NCBI GenBank assembly: GCA_002050125.1
Contig: MWTA01000089.1
Location: 1-53,967, forward strand
Direction: 5' to 3'
Source of the DNA: Anaerolineae bacterium UTCFX2
GTDB taxonomy: Bacteria; Chloroflexota; Anaerolineae; Anaerolineales; UBA4823
Length of the DNA stretch: 53,967 nucleotides
This document shows, piece by piece, positions 1 to 7,697 of this stretch (its first letter is position 1; every line of letters starts with the position of its first letter). Under the pieces are notes generated by a model. The model ran no database searches. It had not been told where the DNA came from and saw only the letters and a program-made list of their open reading frames with translations. The translations under genes were made by a program, and so were the position numbers.

Positions 1-2
1 AC

Positions 3-800
3 CTGCGCCTGCGCTCGCGCTATCTCAACGCGCGCAACACCTTACAGGCGCTGCTGCAGCAAGGACTGATACCGATCATCAACGAAAACGACACGGTCGC
101 TACCGAAGAGATCCGCGTGGGCGACAACGACAACCTGTCCGCGCTGGTTGCCAACCTGATCGACGCAAGCCAGTTGGTGCTGCTCACCGACCGGGAGGGT
201 TTCTTCACCGCCGACCCGGGCAAGAACCCGAACGCGCAGCTGGTCAGCCTGGTGGACACGGCAGAAATCGGCTCCGAGCTTTGGGAGGCAGCCGGCGGCA
301 GCGGCAGCCTCGGGACGGGCGGCATGGTGACCAAACTCCAGTCGGCAGACCTGGCGCGCCGTTCCGGCGCGGAGGTTGTGATCGCGCGCGGCAAAACGCC
401 CGATATTCTGGTTCGCCTGATGCAGGGCGAGATGCTGGGCACCCGCTTCACGCCCACTTTGAGCGCGATGGAGAGCCGCAAACGCTACATCCTGACCGGC
501 GGGATGGGGGGCAGGCTGATCGTGGACCAGGGCGCCGTCGCAGCGTTACACCAGGGCGGCAGCCTGCTGCCAGCCGGGCTGGTAGATGTGCTGGGCGAGT
601 TTGACCGCGGCGAAACGCTCAGCGTGTGCGACCCGCAAGGGCGCGAGATTGCGCGCGGGCTGGTAAACTACAACCACCAGGATTGTCTGAAAATCTGCCG
701 CCGGCAGAGCCACGAAATTGAGGCGTTGCTGGGGTATTTCTTTGGCGAAGAGATCATCCACCGCAAGAATATGGTGTTGATCCAGACGGAAGCGAGGTAA
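3..800 (+). CDS. proB: glutamate 5-kinase, 5' end cut by window edge
   Basis: Phosphorylates glutamate to glutamyl-5-phosphate, the first step of proline synthesis, in the cytoplasm. The visible 265 residues begin inside the amino-acid kinase domain; the motif IPIINENDTVATEEI followed by GDNDNLSALVA is the glutamate/Mg-ATP site typical of ProB. A lysine-containing GTGGMVTKL loop follows. The last ~100 residues (from about RYILTGGMGG) form the C-terminal PUA domain, so this is the long, PUA-bearing form. The start codon lies outside the window. The stop overlaps the start of proA by one base (TAATG), so the two enzymes of the pathway are translationally coupled. Identification is secure. Confidence 0.95.
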   Translation: MRLRSRYLNARNTLQALLQQGLIPIINENDTVATEEIRVGDNDNLSALVANLIDASQLVLLTDREGFFTADPGKNPNAQLVSLVDTAEIGSELWEAAGGSGSLGTGGMVTKLQSADLARRSGAEVVIARGKTPDILVRLMQGEMLGTRFTPTLSAMESRKRYILTGGMGGRLIVDQGAVAALHQGGSLLPAGLVDVLGEFDRGETLSVCDPQGREIARGLVNYNHQDCLKICRRQSHEIEALLGYFFGEEIIHRKNMVLIQTEAR

Positions 801-2056
801 TGATGATCGATCTCGATTTGATCGGAAAAAATTCACGCAAAGCGTTCGAGCGTTTATCCCAGACCGACGGCGCAGCCCGCAAAGCCGCGACGTTTGCCAT
901 TGCCGCCGAGTTGGAAGCCTGCGCGGATGAGGTGTTGGAAGCCAACCAGAAAGATATCGAGGCGGCGCATTTCACCGGGCTGACGCCGTCGCTGATCGAC
1001 CGCCTGACGCTCAACCCGCAGCGCCTGGCAGGCATGGTCGAGGACCTGCGCCGGCTGGCTGAACTGCCCGACCCGATTGGCGAGCGGTTCGACGAGCGCA
1101 CACTTCCAAACGGGCTGCGGTTGTGGCGTCAGCGCGTGCCGCTGGGCGTTTTGGGCGTGATCTACGAATCGCGCCCAAACGTGACGATCGATGTCTCCGG
1201 ATTGGCAATTAAAACCGGAAACGCCGCAATCCTGCGCGGCGGCAAAGAAACCATCCAGAGCAACCTCGCGCTGGTAAAAGTCATCCAAACTGCGCTCCAG
1301 CGCCAGGGGCTCCCACAAGAGTGCATCCAGTTTATCAGCGACCCCGACCGGGCGATTGTGGAGCAGATGCTGCGCCTGAACAAATACATCGATGTCATCA
1401 TCCCGCGCGGCAGCAATGCGCTGCATAACTTCTGCCGCGAACATGCGACGATCCCGGTGATCACCGGCGGGATCGGCGTGTGCCACCTTTTTGTCGATTC
1501 TGACGCAGACCTTGAAAAGGCGTTGCCCTTGATCCACAACGCCAAGACGCAGCGTCCAAGCGTTTGCAACTCGCTGGACACGTTGCTGGTGCACAAATCG
1601 ATTGCGCCGAAATTCCTGCCGCAGGTGGTTCAATACCTGGGGTCCGCTGGCGTGACGTTCAAGGCGGACGCCCAGGCGTCCGGTCTGCTGGACGACGCGC
1701 GGGTGACCCCTGCCGGTCCGGACGACTTCGACACCGAATGGCTCTCGCTGATGCTGGGTTTGAAGGTTGTCGGGGATCTGGACGCGGCGATCGAACACAT
1801 CCGTTTGCACAGCACGCATCACTCGGACGGGATTCTGACCGAAACCGCCGAGCACGCCGACCGGTTTATTCGCGAGGTGGACTCGGCTGCGGTGTACGTG
1901 AACGCCAGCACGCGCTTTACGGACGGCGCGCAATTTGGGCTGGGGGCGGAGGTCGCGGTGAGCACGCAGCGCCTGCACGCCCGCGGCCCGATGGGTCTGC
2001 CGGAGCTCACCACCTACAAATGGGTCGGGGTGGGCGACTATTTCTCCCGCAAATAA
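800..2056 (+). CDS. proA: gamma-glutamyl phosphate reductase
   Basis: Reduces glutamyl-5-phosphate to glutamate-5-semialdehyde with NADPH, the second step of proline synthesis. At 418 residues it has the family's usual length. The aldehyde-dehydrogenase-like fold is seen in YESRPNVTIDVSGLAIK and NAAILRGGKE (cofactor binding). The catalytic cysteine is about residue 256 in QRPSVCNSLDTLLVH, and the C-terminal block ends ARGPMGLPELTTYKWV. The start ATG shares its A with the proB stop; a second ATG follows immediately, so the start could be three bases later. It forms a two-gene operon with proB. Nothing odd was seen. Confidence 0.96.
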   Translation: MMIDLDLIGKNSRKAFERLSQTDGAARKAATFAIAAELEACADEVLEANQKDIEAAHFTGLTPSLIDRLTLNPQRLAGMVEDLRRLAELPDPIGERFDERTLPNGLRLWRQRVPLGVLGVIYESRPNVTIDVSGLAIKTGNAAILRGGKETIQSNLALVKVIQTALQRQGLPQECIQFISDPDRAIVEQMLRLNKYIDVIIPRGSNALHNFCREHATIPVITGGIGVCHLFVDSDADLEKALPLIHNAKTQRPSVCNSLDTLLVHKSIAPKFLPQVVQYLGSAGVTFKADAQASGLLDDARVTPAGPDDFDTEWLSLMLGLKVVGDLDAAIEHIRLHSTHHSDGILTETAEHADRFIREVDSAAVYVNASTRFTDGAQFGLGAEVAVSTQRLHARGPMGLPELTTYKWVGVGDYFSRK

Positions 2057-2227
2057 GGGAGCGTTTACGCACCGCGGGACACATCCCGAACGTGCAGTTG
2101 GCTGCGCCAATTAGAAGCCGGACGCAGCGTGTGGTCATGCGGTCGAGCATAATTCCCCAAAAATCACCCGCGCAAAACGGGTAAACCGTGCCATAATAGA
2201 ACATATATTCTAGTATGGGTCGAGGAA

Positions 2228-2875
2228 GTGAACGAGCGGCGCAGACCTTTGGATGGATTGGTGATTGTGGGGACGCTCTTCCTGGCGTTCATGTTCCTGA
2301 ACGTCATGGAAGACCAGGGCTGGTTAAAGTTCGACTGGGGCGCCCCCGAGAAACCTCGTCAGGCTGCGCCGGTTGAGGCGGGCGCGGTGGACGCTGCCCT
2401 GCCAGCCAGCCGGGGCGCGCCGGTGGGCGACCTGGTTGAAGTTCCCCAACCCGCCGCACTGGACGCCGATACAATTGCCGCCCCCTACGAACGCTTTGCG
2501 GTCACACAGGGCATCCACGGCGCGGAGTATGACCACATGGCAATCGACATTTCCGCCGGCAAGGGCGCGGCGATTCACTCGCCCATCAACGGCGAAGTGA
2601 CCGCGCTTTTCATCGACGAATGGGGCAACCCTTCGCTCATCCTGGAAAATGCGCGCTACAAGATCGAGTTGCTGCACGGCTTGTTCACGGTGCAGATCGG
2701 GGATCGGATCGCGCTGGGTCAGCCGATCGGGACGGAGAGCAACCAGGGCAACGTCGCCGATCCGTGGGGTTTTTCCTGCCGCGAGCGCGACTGCGGCTAT
2801 CACACCCACATCAACGTATTCGATAAGAACCTCGGTCGCAACGTGGATCCGCTGGAATTGTTCCACTCTCAGTAA
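2228..2875 (+). CDS. membrane-anchored M23 (LytM) metallopeptidase
   Basis: Probable cell-wall endopeptidase outside the membrane. The 215-residue product begins with a short charged N-terminus and one hydrophobic segment (about residues 10-25, LVIVGTLFLAFMFLNV) that would anchor it. An Ala/Pro-rich linker follows, then a compact M23 domain. Zinc ligands fit the family pattern: HMAID gives the H-x3-D pair and YHTHIN the H-x-H pair. The domain also carries two cysteines (SCRERDC) just before HTH, not usual for M23. The GTG start is preceded by GAGGAA. The -10-like TATATT about 20 bases upstream suggests its own promoter. The specific bond cut cannot be told from sequence. Confidence 0.8.
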   Translation: MNERRRPLDGLVIVGTLFLAFMFLNVMEDQGWLKFDWGAPEKPRQAAPVEAGAVDAALPASRGAPVGDLVEVPQPAALDADTIAAPYERFAVTQGIHGAEYDHMAIDISAGKGAAIHSPINGEVTALFIDEWGNPSLILENARYKIELLHGLFTVQIGDRIALGQPIGTESNQGNVADPWGFSCRERDCGYHTHINVFDKNLGRNVDPLELFHSQ

Positions 2876-3013
2876 CCGCTCGACCGCCCGCAAAGCGCAA
2901 ACTACAATCAAACAACCAAAGATGATGATTCACCCGCCGCGAATCTGGGTTAGAATTCAATTGCACCATCGGATTCCACTTTCATTCGTCCTGATTGGTT
3001 GAGGAGGTCTGAC

Positions 3014-3523
3014 ATGGAAATCTACGAATTGTATCGCGATTTGGAGCGCGGTCCTGATTTCGTGCAGGCGTTCACACAGGGTTTCACCCAGGCGGAGGCT
3101 CGCATGCGCCCGTCTCCGCAAGATTGGTCGCCGCTCGAGGTTATCGCGCACCTGTACGATGAAGAGCGCCAGGATTTCCGCCCGCGCTTGGAGATCGCCC
3201 TGTTTCATCCGCAGGAAGCCTGGGCGCCAATCGACCCGGAGGACTGGGTTGAGCGGCGGCGTTATAACGAGCGTGATCTCGGTGAGGTTTTGCAAGCCTT
3301 TATCGCAGAGCGGAGCGAATCGCTGGCATGGCTGCGCAGCCTGGACGCGCCCGATTGGGAGGCTGTCTACCCGGCGCCCTTTGGTCCTATCCGGGCAGGA
3401 GACCTGCTGGCAGCCTGGGTTGCCCACGATCAACTCCACCTGCGCCAGTTGATCGAGCTGCGGCGCTACCGCCTGGCGCAGTTGAGCGCCCCGTTCAACC
3501 TGCGCTACGCCGGAGATTGGTGA
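3014..3523 (+). CDS. DinB-like four-helix protein
   Basis: A 169-residue protein of the DinB/YfiT-like superfamily, typically metal-binding four-helix bundles with varied thiol-transferase or unknown roles. Features that fit are the early WSPLEVIAHLYDEE block (first metal-ligand histidine in helix 2) and the late VAHDQLHLRQL block with two more histidines. I chose ATG 3014 rather than an in-frame TTG at 2999 because GAGGAGGT at 3001-3008 is a strong ribosome binding site placed correctly for 3014. The next gene starts 10 bases after its stop, so the two are probably co-transcribed. The actual reaction is unknown. Confidence 0.7.
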   Translation: MEIYELYRDLERGPDFVQAFTQGFTQAEARMRPSPQDWSPLEVIAHLYDEERQDFRPRLEIALFHPQEAWAPIDPEDWVERRRYNERDLGEVLQAFIAERSESLAWLRSLDAPDWEAVYPAPFGPIRAGDLLAAWVAHDQLHLRQLIELRRYRLAQLSAPFNLRYAGDW

Positions 3524-3533
3524 AGGATAAATC

Positions 3534-4061
3534 ATGGATGCTGACCCCGGAAAAAGAATCGACCTGGCTTGGCGGGAGTGCCAGACCTGGATTGCCGAGT
3601 TCGACGGCTCCCCCCGGCTGGCTCTGCTGGTGGACGCTCCGCTGGAAGCGCTCGCGCCTGGGATGCTGAAGCTGGCGGAGCAGGTCGAGAGCTTACGCCT
3701 CACGCGCCTCCCAGCCAGGGACATCCACGCGCCCGAATACTTCGCGCTGGTGGATTTCTCCAACCAACTCGAAAAACTTTCCAGCGGCGAAACCGCGGAA
3801 TTGAGCGCCAACTTCGCCGCCCGCGCGGCGGCTTTCGACCTGGACCTGCACCTCGTTTTCCACCCGGTCAAAGAAAACCGGCTGGCGCTCGAGTTCGTCT
3901 GGTGGAGCGACCAGGTCTTCTCCAGCGAGACCGACAACCGAGCCCAGTTCCAGGCGTTGATGGAGTATTTCGTCCGCCTGCAGCAAATGTTCCAGGCAAA
4001 CGGGCTGTTCTTGAGCCTCGAGAACGGCTTGGGCAATGAAGATGCGTGGGTGGAGGTGTGA
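3534..4061 (+). CDS. hypothetical protein, no family recognised
   Basis: A 175-residue soluble protein rich in Leu, Ala and Glu. I recognise no family. No signal peptide or membrane segment is visible. The C-terminal half is likely helical, with the aromatic-rich block LEFVWWSDQVF and then FVRLQQMFQANGLFLSLENGLG. It follows the DinB-like gene by 10 bases and overlaps no other plausible gene, and its codon use matches its neighbours, so it is probably real. It runs convergently towards glmS, 30 bases away, with no clear terminator between them. Confidence 0.6.
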   Translation: MDADPGKRIDLAWRECQTWIAEFDGSPRLALLVDAPLEALAPGMLKLAEQVESLRLTRLPARDIHAPEYFALVDFSNQLEKLSSGETAELSANFAARAAAFDLDLHLVFHPVKENRLALEFVWWSDQVFSSETDNRAQFQALMEYFVRLQQMFQANGLFLSLENGLGNEDAWVEV

Positions 4062-4091
4062 GATCCGCCTCCTCAATCCGGATCGCCAGGG

Positions 4092-5936
4092 CTATTCCAC
4101 AGTCACGCTCTTAGCCAGGTTGCGCGGCTGGTCAACGTCGAGCCCGCGCAGCGCGGCGATGTGATAAGCCAGCAACTGGAGCGGGATGATAGCGGTGACC
4201 GGGCTGAGCATCCAGGGGGTTTCGGGCAGCCAAAGCACGTGGTTTGCGGCAGCCGCGACGCGCTCGTCGCCGTCGGTCGCCAGCCCGATCACCACGCCGC
4301 CGCGGGCGCGCGCCTGCTCGATCTGGCTGAACATTTTTTCATACCACGGGTCGCGCGGCGCGATCACGATCACCGGCATCTCACGGTCGATCAAGGCAAT
4401 TGGACCGTGTTTCATCTCTCCCGCCGGGTAACCTTCGGCATGGATGTAAGAGATCTCCTTTAGCTTTAGCGCGCCTTCATAAGCGGTGGGCATGTTGATC
4501 CCGCGGCCCAAATAGAGGCAGTGGCGGGTGTTCATGAGGAGGCGCGCCAGCTTTTCAACTTCAGCGTTGCGGTCCAGGCACTGCCCCGCCAGGTCGGGGA
4601 TCAGACGCAGGTCGGCGATCAGCGAACGGCGCGTCCGCGCATCCAGCACGCCGCGCAAGTCTGCCAGGTGGATCGCCAGCATATACAGATCCACCAGCGG
4701 AGCGGTGTAGGCTTTGGTGGACGCCACGCCGATCTCGGGCCCGCACTGCATCGAGATGCAGCCATCGGCGAGGCGCATGGCTTGCGAACCGATAGCGTTG
4801 ACGATCGACCACAGCGCCGCGCCTTTCTTGTGCGCTTCTTCCATTGCGGCGAGCGTGTCGGCGGTCTCGCCCGATTGACTGATCGCCAGCACGACCGTGC
4901 CGGGGCTCACAATCGGGTCGCGATAGCGAAACTCGGAGGCGATATCCACCTCGACCGGAATCCGGGCAACGCGCTCGATGAGCGCCTTACCGACCATCCC
5001 GGCGTGGGCGGCGGTGCCGCAAGCAATGATGTAGATTTTCTGGATGCGCCGCGCCAGATCGGGAGTGAGGTTGAGTTCTGGCAGGCGCACGCCGCCGCCA
5101 TTGTCAAAATCAACCCGTCCGGCGATCGTGTCGGTCAACGCGCGCGCCTGCTCATGGATTTCCTTCTCCATGAAGTGGCGGTACTCGCCCTTCTCCGCCG
5201 CGACCGGATCCCAAGCAATGCCATGGATCTGGAGCTGAACGGCGGCGCCTTCCAGCGTCTGGATCTGAACGCCGGTGCGGGTCACCACCGCCATCTGGCG
5301 CGATTCCAGGAACGCCACCCGCCGCGTATGCTCTAATATGGCGGGCAGGTCGGAGGCGACAAACACCTCGCCATCGCCGATGCCGATCACCACGCCGCCG
5401 GCGTTGCCGAGGCGCGCCGCGACGATCTTGTCCGGCTCATCAGCGCAGAGCGCCACCACGCCGTGAGCGCCTTTCAGATGAGAAAGCGCCTTGCGCGTCG
5501 CCTCGACCAGCCCCCCTTCCGTGGCGAGATATTTTTCGATCAGATGGACGATCACTTCCGAATCGGTATCCGAATTGAACCGCTCGCCTTCGGCTGCCAG
5601 CTCTTCGCGCAGCTCGAGGAAGTTTTCGACGATGCCGTTATGCGCCACGACGACTTTGCCGGTCAAGCCCAGGTGAGGGTGAGCATTGCGGGCGCTGGGT
5701 TCGCCGTGCGTCGCCCAGCGCGTATGCCCAATCCCGACCTGCCCGTCCAGCGGCGATGCGCTGACCAGCGTTTCAAGCCGGCTCAATTTGCCGGCATCGC
5801 GCCGCACCTGGATTTCGCCATTTTGGATCACCGCTAGTCCGGCTGAATCATAGCCGCGATACTCCAGGCGCTTCAAACCGCCCAGAATGAGCGGCGTCGC
5901 ATCGCGCGGCCCGATGTAGCCAACGATTCCACACAT
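4092..5936 (-). CDS. glmS: glutamine-fructose-6-phosphate aminotransferase
   Basis: Makes glucosamine-6-phosphate from fructose-6-phosphate and glutamine, the entry step to peptidoglycan amino sugars. The 614-residue product starts MCGIVGYIG, where Cys2 is the N-terminal nucleophile of the glutaminase domain. GHTRWATHGEPS and the HNGIVEN block follow. Two SIS sugar-isomerase domains come next (ACGTAAHAG, SQSGETADT, ASTKAYTAPL), ending in the invariant DQPRNLAKSVTVE. The frame stays open 205 codons upstream, but the start must be at 5936: the N-terminal Cys has to be exposed and the upstream part is the ribozyme leader. GGAGGG lies just before the ATG. Confidence 0.97.
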   Translation of the reverse strand: MCGIVGYIGPRDATPLILGGLKRLEYRGYDSAGLAVIQNGEIQVRRDAGKLSRLETLVSASPLDGQVGIGHTRWATHGEPSARNAHPHLGLTGKVVVAHNGIVENFLELREELAAEGERFNSDTDSEVIVHLIEKYLATEGGLVEATRKALSHLKGAHGVVALCADEPDKIVAARLGNAGGVVIGIGDGEVFVASDLPAILEHTRRVAFLESRQMAVVTRTGVQIQTLEGAAVQLQIHGIAWDPVAAEKGEYRHFMEKEIHEQARALTDTIAGRVDFDNGGGVRLPELNLTPDLARRIQKIYIIACGTAAHAGMVGKALIERVARIPVEVDIASEFRYRDPIVSPGTVVLAISQSGETADTLAAMEEAHKKGAALWSIVNAIGSQAMRLADGCISMQCGPEIGVASTKAYTAPLVDLYMLAIHLADLRGVLDARTRRSLIADLRLIPDLAGQCLDRNAEVEKLARLLMNTRHCLYLGRGINMPTAYEGALKLKEISYIHAEGYPAGEMKHGPIALIDREMPVIVIAPRDPWYEKMFSQIEQARARGGVVIGLATDGDERVAAAANHVLWLPETPWMLSPVTAIIPLQLLAYHIAALRGLDVDQPRNLAKSVTVE

Positions 5937-5959
5937 GAGGGTCCCTCCATAGTTGATTT

Positions 5960-6187
5960 TTCTCCGCCACGCCCCATCGTTTTGTCTGCCTGATTGCCCA
6001 GTCAGCCTTGTGATGGTGCAATTTAATTTGGAGGGGAAAGAGAACGGGCGGTGGCGCGCCCGGAAGGCTTCCGCTGATCTTTCGATTTTCCCGGGCGGCG
6101 AGTGAGCTCGCCCGGTTAGCCTGCTTCTGAGGGCAGGAACCTTCATCCTCGTCAACCAACCGCGGGCTGCGGTGGTCCATGCGCTAA
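5960..6187 (-). ncRNA. glmS ribozyme (GlcN6P-activated self-cleaving leader)
   Basis: In the glmS leader, reading the minus strand, TTAGCGC at 6187-6181 gives the cleavage site, predicted between A 6185 and G 6184. A stem-loop follows (ACCACCGC with GCGGTTGGT, one bulged T), then the invariant GACGAGG core (6153-6147). Further on come ATCGAAAGATCAGCGG (P2.1/core) and a closing GAAGG/CCTTC helix, then a CGGGCG/CGCCCG hairpin. These appear in the order and spacing of glmS ribozymes I know (family core AGCGCC...GTTGACGAGG...TTTATCGA...GGCGG). Two extra hairpins are inserted between GAAGG and ATCGA. The 3' limit (P4) is approximate. In the known family, cleavage on glucosamine-6-phosphate lowers glmS expression. 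Confidence 0.85.
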
Positions 6188-6281
6188 CTTTCCCGATTTG
6201 AAGTTTGGTTTGCGCCTCCTGATTAGCGACCGGTCGGCATTTCCGCCAGACCGAACGGACTGCCCATAGCTGGGCGCGGGT

Positions 6282-6287
6282 ATTATA
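6282..6287 (-). promoter_or_regulatory. probable -10 of the glmS promoter
   Basis: The minus strand reads GGTATAATACC, a perfect TATAAT about 98 bases before the predicted ribozyme cleavage site. No good -35 is seen at 16-18 bases, so this is a -10 only. Confidence 0.5.
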
Positions 6288-6346
6288 CCTTATTGTTGTC
6301 CATTCGAGATCGGTTCCAGCCGGGGAAGGCAGGGCGGTTTCAGCGG

Positions 6347-6352
6347 TATAAT
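6347..6352 (+). promoter_or_regulatory. probable -10 for the thioesterase gene
   Basis: GGTATAATT lies 25 bases before ATG 6377, divergent from the glmS -10. No clear -35. The predicted transcript would have a short leader of about 18 bases carrying AAGAGGA near the start. Confidence 0.45.
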
Positions 6353-6376
6353 TAGCTCCAAGAGGACCAAACCCCG

Positions 6377-6847
6377 ATGAAATCCCCCCAACCCAATTCA
6401 CGCCATTGCTTCGTCTGCGGTTTGCAGAACCCGATCGGGCTGCACCTGCGATTTTATCAAACCAGAGCGGGAGAGATCGAGGCGAACTTCCAGGTGCCGG
6501 AGATCTACCAGGGCTATCCAGGGATTGTGCATGGAGGCGTTGTGGCGGCAATGCTGGATGAACTGGCTGGGCGCGCCCTGATGAGCGACGGACCGGCGAC
6601 CCGTTTCATGTTCACGGCGCGCCTGAACGTGCGCTACCGCAAGAACGTCCCGGTAGAACAGCCGCTGAAGCTGGTCGGGCGGATGGAAGAGGACCGCGGC
6701 CGCACAGCCACCGCGGTGAGCGCAATCTACGATGAGCAGGGAACCCTGCTGGCAGAAGCCGAGGCTTTGCTGGTCGATATCCCCGAAAGCATGCTCGAAG
6801 AAGCCGACCTGGAAGCGCTCGGCTGGAAAGTGTACCCCGAAGAGTGA
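6377..6847 (+). CDS. PaaI-type hotdog thioesterase
   Basis: A 156-residue hotdog-fold protein, probably hydrolysing an acyl-CoA in the cytoplasm. CFVCGLQNPIGLHLRFY at the N-terminus and GIVHGGVVAAMLDELAG (the HGG-x-x-x-x-x-x-D/E helix block carrying the active-site acidic residue) are characteristic of the PaaI/4HBT group. A beta-strand block TARLNVRYRKNVPVEQPL follows. The N-terminal CxxC motif is common in this subgroup. It sits alone between the divergent glmS and the molybdenum-hydroxylase cluster, with 57 bases to the next gene. The substrate is not predictable. Confidence 0.8.
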   Translation: MKSPQPNSRHCFVCGLQNPIGLHLRFYQTRAGEIEANFQVPEIYQGYPGIVHGGVVAAMLDELAGRALMSDGPATRFMFTARLNVRYRKNVPVEQPLKLVGRMEEDRGRTATAVSAIYDEQGTLLAEAEALLVDIPESMLEEADLEALGWKVYPEE

Positions 6848-6904
6848 ACGATCAATCAGGGGACAAACAGCATCACCACCCAATTACAAACGGAGTGTGA
6901 GGGA

Positions 6905-7678
6905 ATGATCGTCGAATATCATCGCCCAACTCAATTGAAGGACGCGCTGGATTTGCTGAGCCGACCCGACCCGCTCACGATTCCAATCGGCGGCGGGTCG
7001 GCGTTCCGCCGCACAGCCTTCGGGCCGCGCGCGGTCGTCGATTTGCAGGCGCTAGGATTGGACACCTTTGAGCAGAAAGGCAATTCAATCGAGCTTGGGG
7101 CTACGCTCACCTTGCAGAACCTGCTGGCTCATCTCGAACAAAGCCCGCAGCCGGGGTTGGCGGGTCTGGTGAAAGCCATCCGGCACGAGGCGGCGCACAA
7201 CCTGCGCCAGGTCGGAAGCGTAGCTGGCTGTCTGGTGAGCGCCGCCGGACGCTCGCCATTTGGAACCGCGCTGCTGGCGCTGGACGGCGTACTCACGCTG
7301 GAACCGGGCGCGGAGGAACTGCATTTGGGCGATCTGTACCCGGTGCGCGATGAACTTTTGCGCGGCCGGCTGATCACCGCGGTGAGCTTTGGCTCGAAGG
7401 CGCGGATCGCGTACGAATACGTGGCGCGTTCGCCGGCAGACCAGCCGATCGTCTGCGCCGCAGTGGCTGTCTGGCACTCGGGGCGGACGCGCCTGGCGTT
7501 GGGCGGCTTTGGAACAGCCCCGCGCCTGGCTTTTGACGGCCCCGATTCCGGCGGCGTCGAGGCTGCCGCGCGCAGCGCCTACAGCCAGGCGGAGGATGCC
7601 TGGGCGTCAAAAGAGTACCGCGCTCAGATCGCCGGCGTGCTGGCTGGTCGGGCGGTGCAATCCGCCCTCGCACATTGA
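6905..7678 (+). CDS. FAD-binding subunit of a molybdenum hydroxylase
   Basis: A 257-residue protein of the xanthine dehydrogenase/CoxM medium-subunit family, which passes electrons from the iron-sulfur subunit to NAD or another acceptor through FAD. It starts in the family style (VEYHRPTQLKDALDLL). The first FAD loop is IGGGSAF, where relatives have AGGTDL. The second is LRQVGSVAGCLVSAAGRSPF, in place of the usual RNRGTLGGNLANASP. At 257 residues it is a little shorter than the usual 270-290. Both FAD motifs are thus diverged compared with the paralogous domain at 15887-16840. GGAGTGTGAGGGA precedes the start. It probably partners the Fe-S/Mo protein at 10665, from which it is separated by a protease gene. 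Confidence 0.8.
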   Translation: MIVEYHRPTQLKDALDLLSRPDPLTIPIGGGSAFRRTAFGPRAVVDLQALGLDTFEQKGNSIELGATLTLQNLLAHLEQSPQPGLAGLVKAIRHEAAHNLRQVGSVAGCLVSAAGRSPFGTALLALDGVLTLEPGAEELHLGDLYPVRDELLRGRLITAVSFGSKARIAYEYVARSPADQPIVCAAVAVWHSGRTRLALGGFGTAPRLAFDGPDSGGVEAAARSAYSQAEDAWASKEYRAQIAGVLAGRAVQSALAH

Positions 7679-7697
7679 GCCGCATCTACTTATAAAA

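Noticed and set aside
854-2110. Open frames antisense to proA and to the Mo subunit (for example 11508-13277)
   Set aside because: High GC content makes long antisense frames; no recognisable motifs, and the sense genes are secure.
2195-2215. LexA-like site GAACATATATTC
   Set aside because: The half site ATTC breaks the GAAC-N4-GTTC pattern, and the downstream gene is a cell-wall peptidase; weak evidence.
5937-6551. Long N-terminal extension of GlmS (205 codons)
   Set aside because: GlmS must start at Met-Cys so that Cys2 can act as nucleophile, and the upstream region carries ribozyme motifs; the open frame is by chance.
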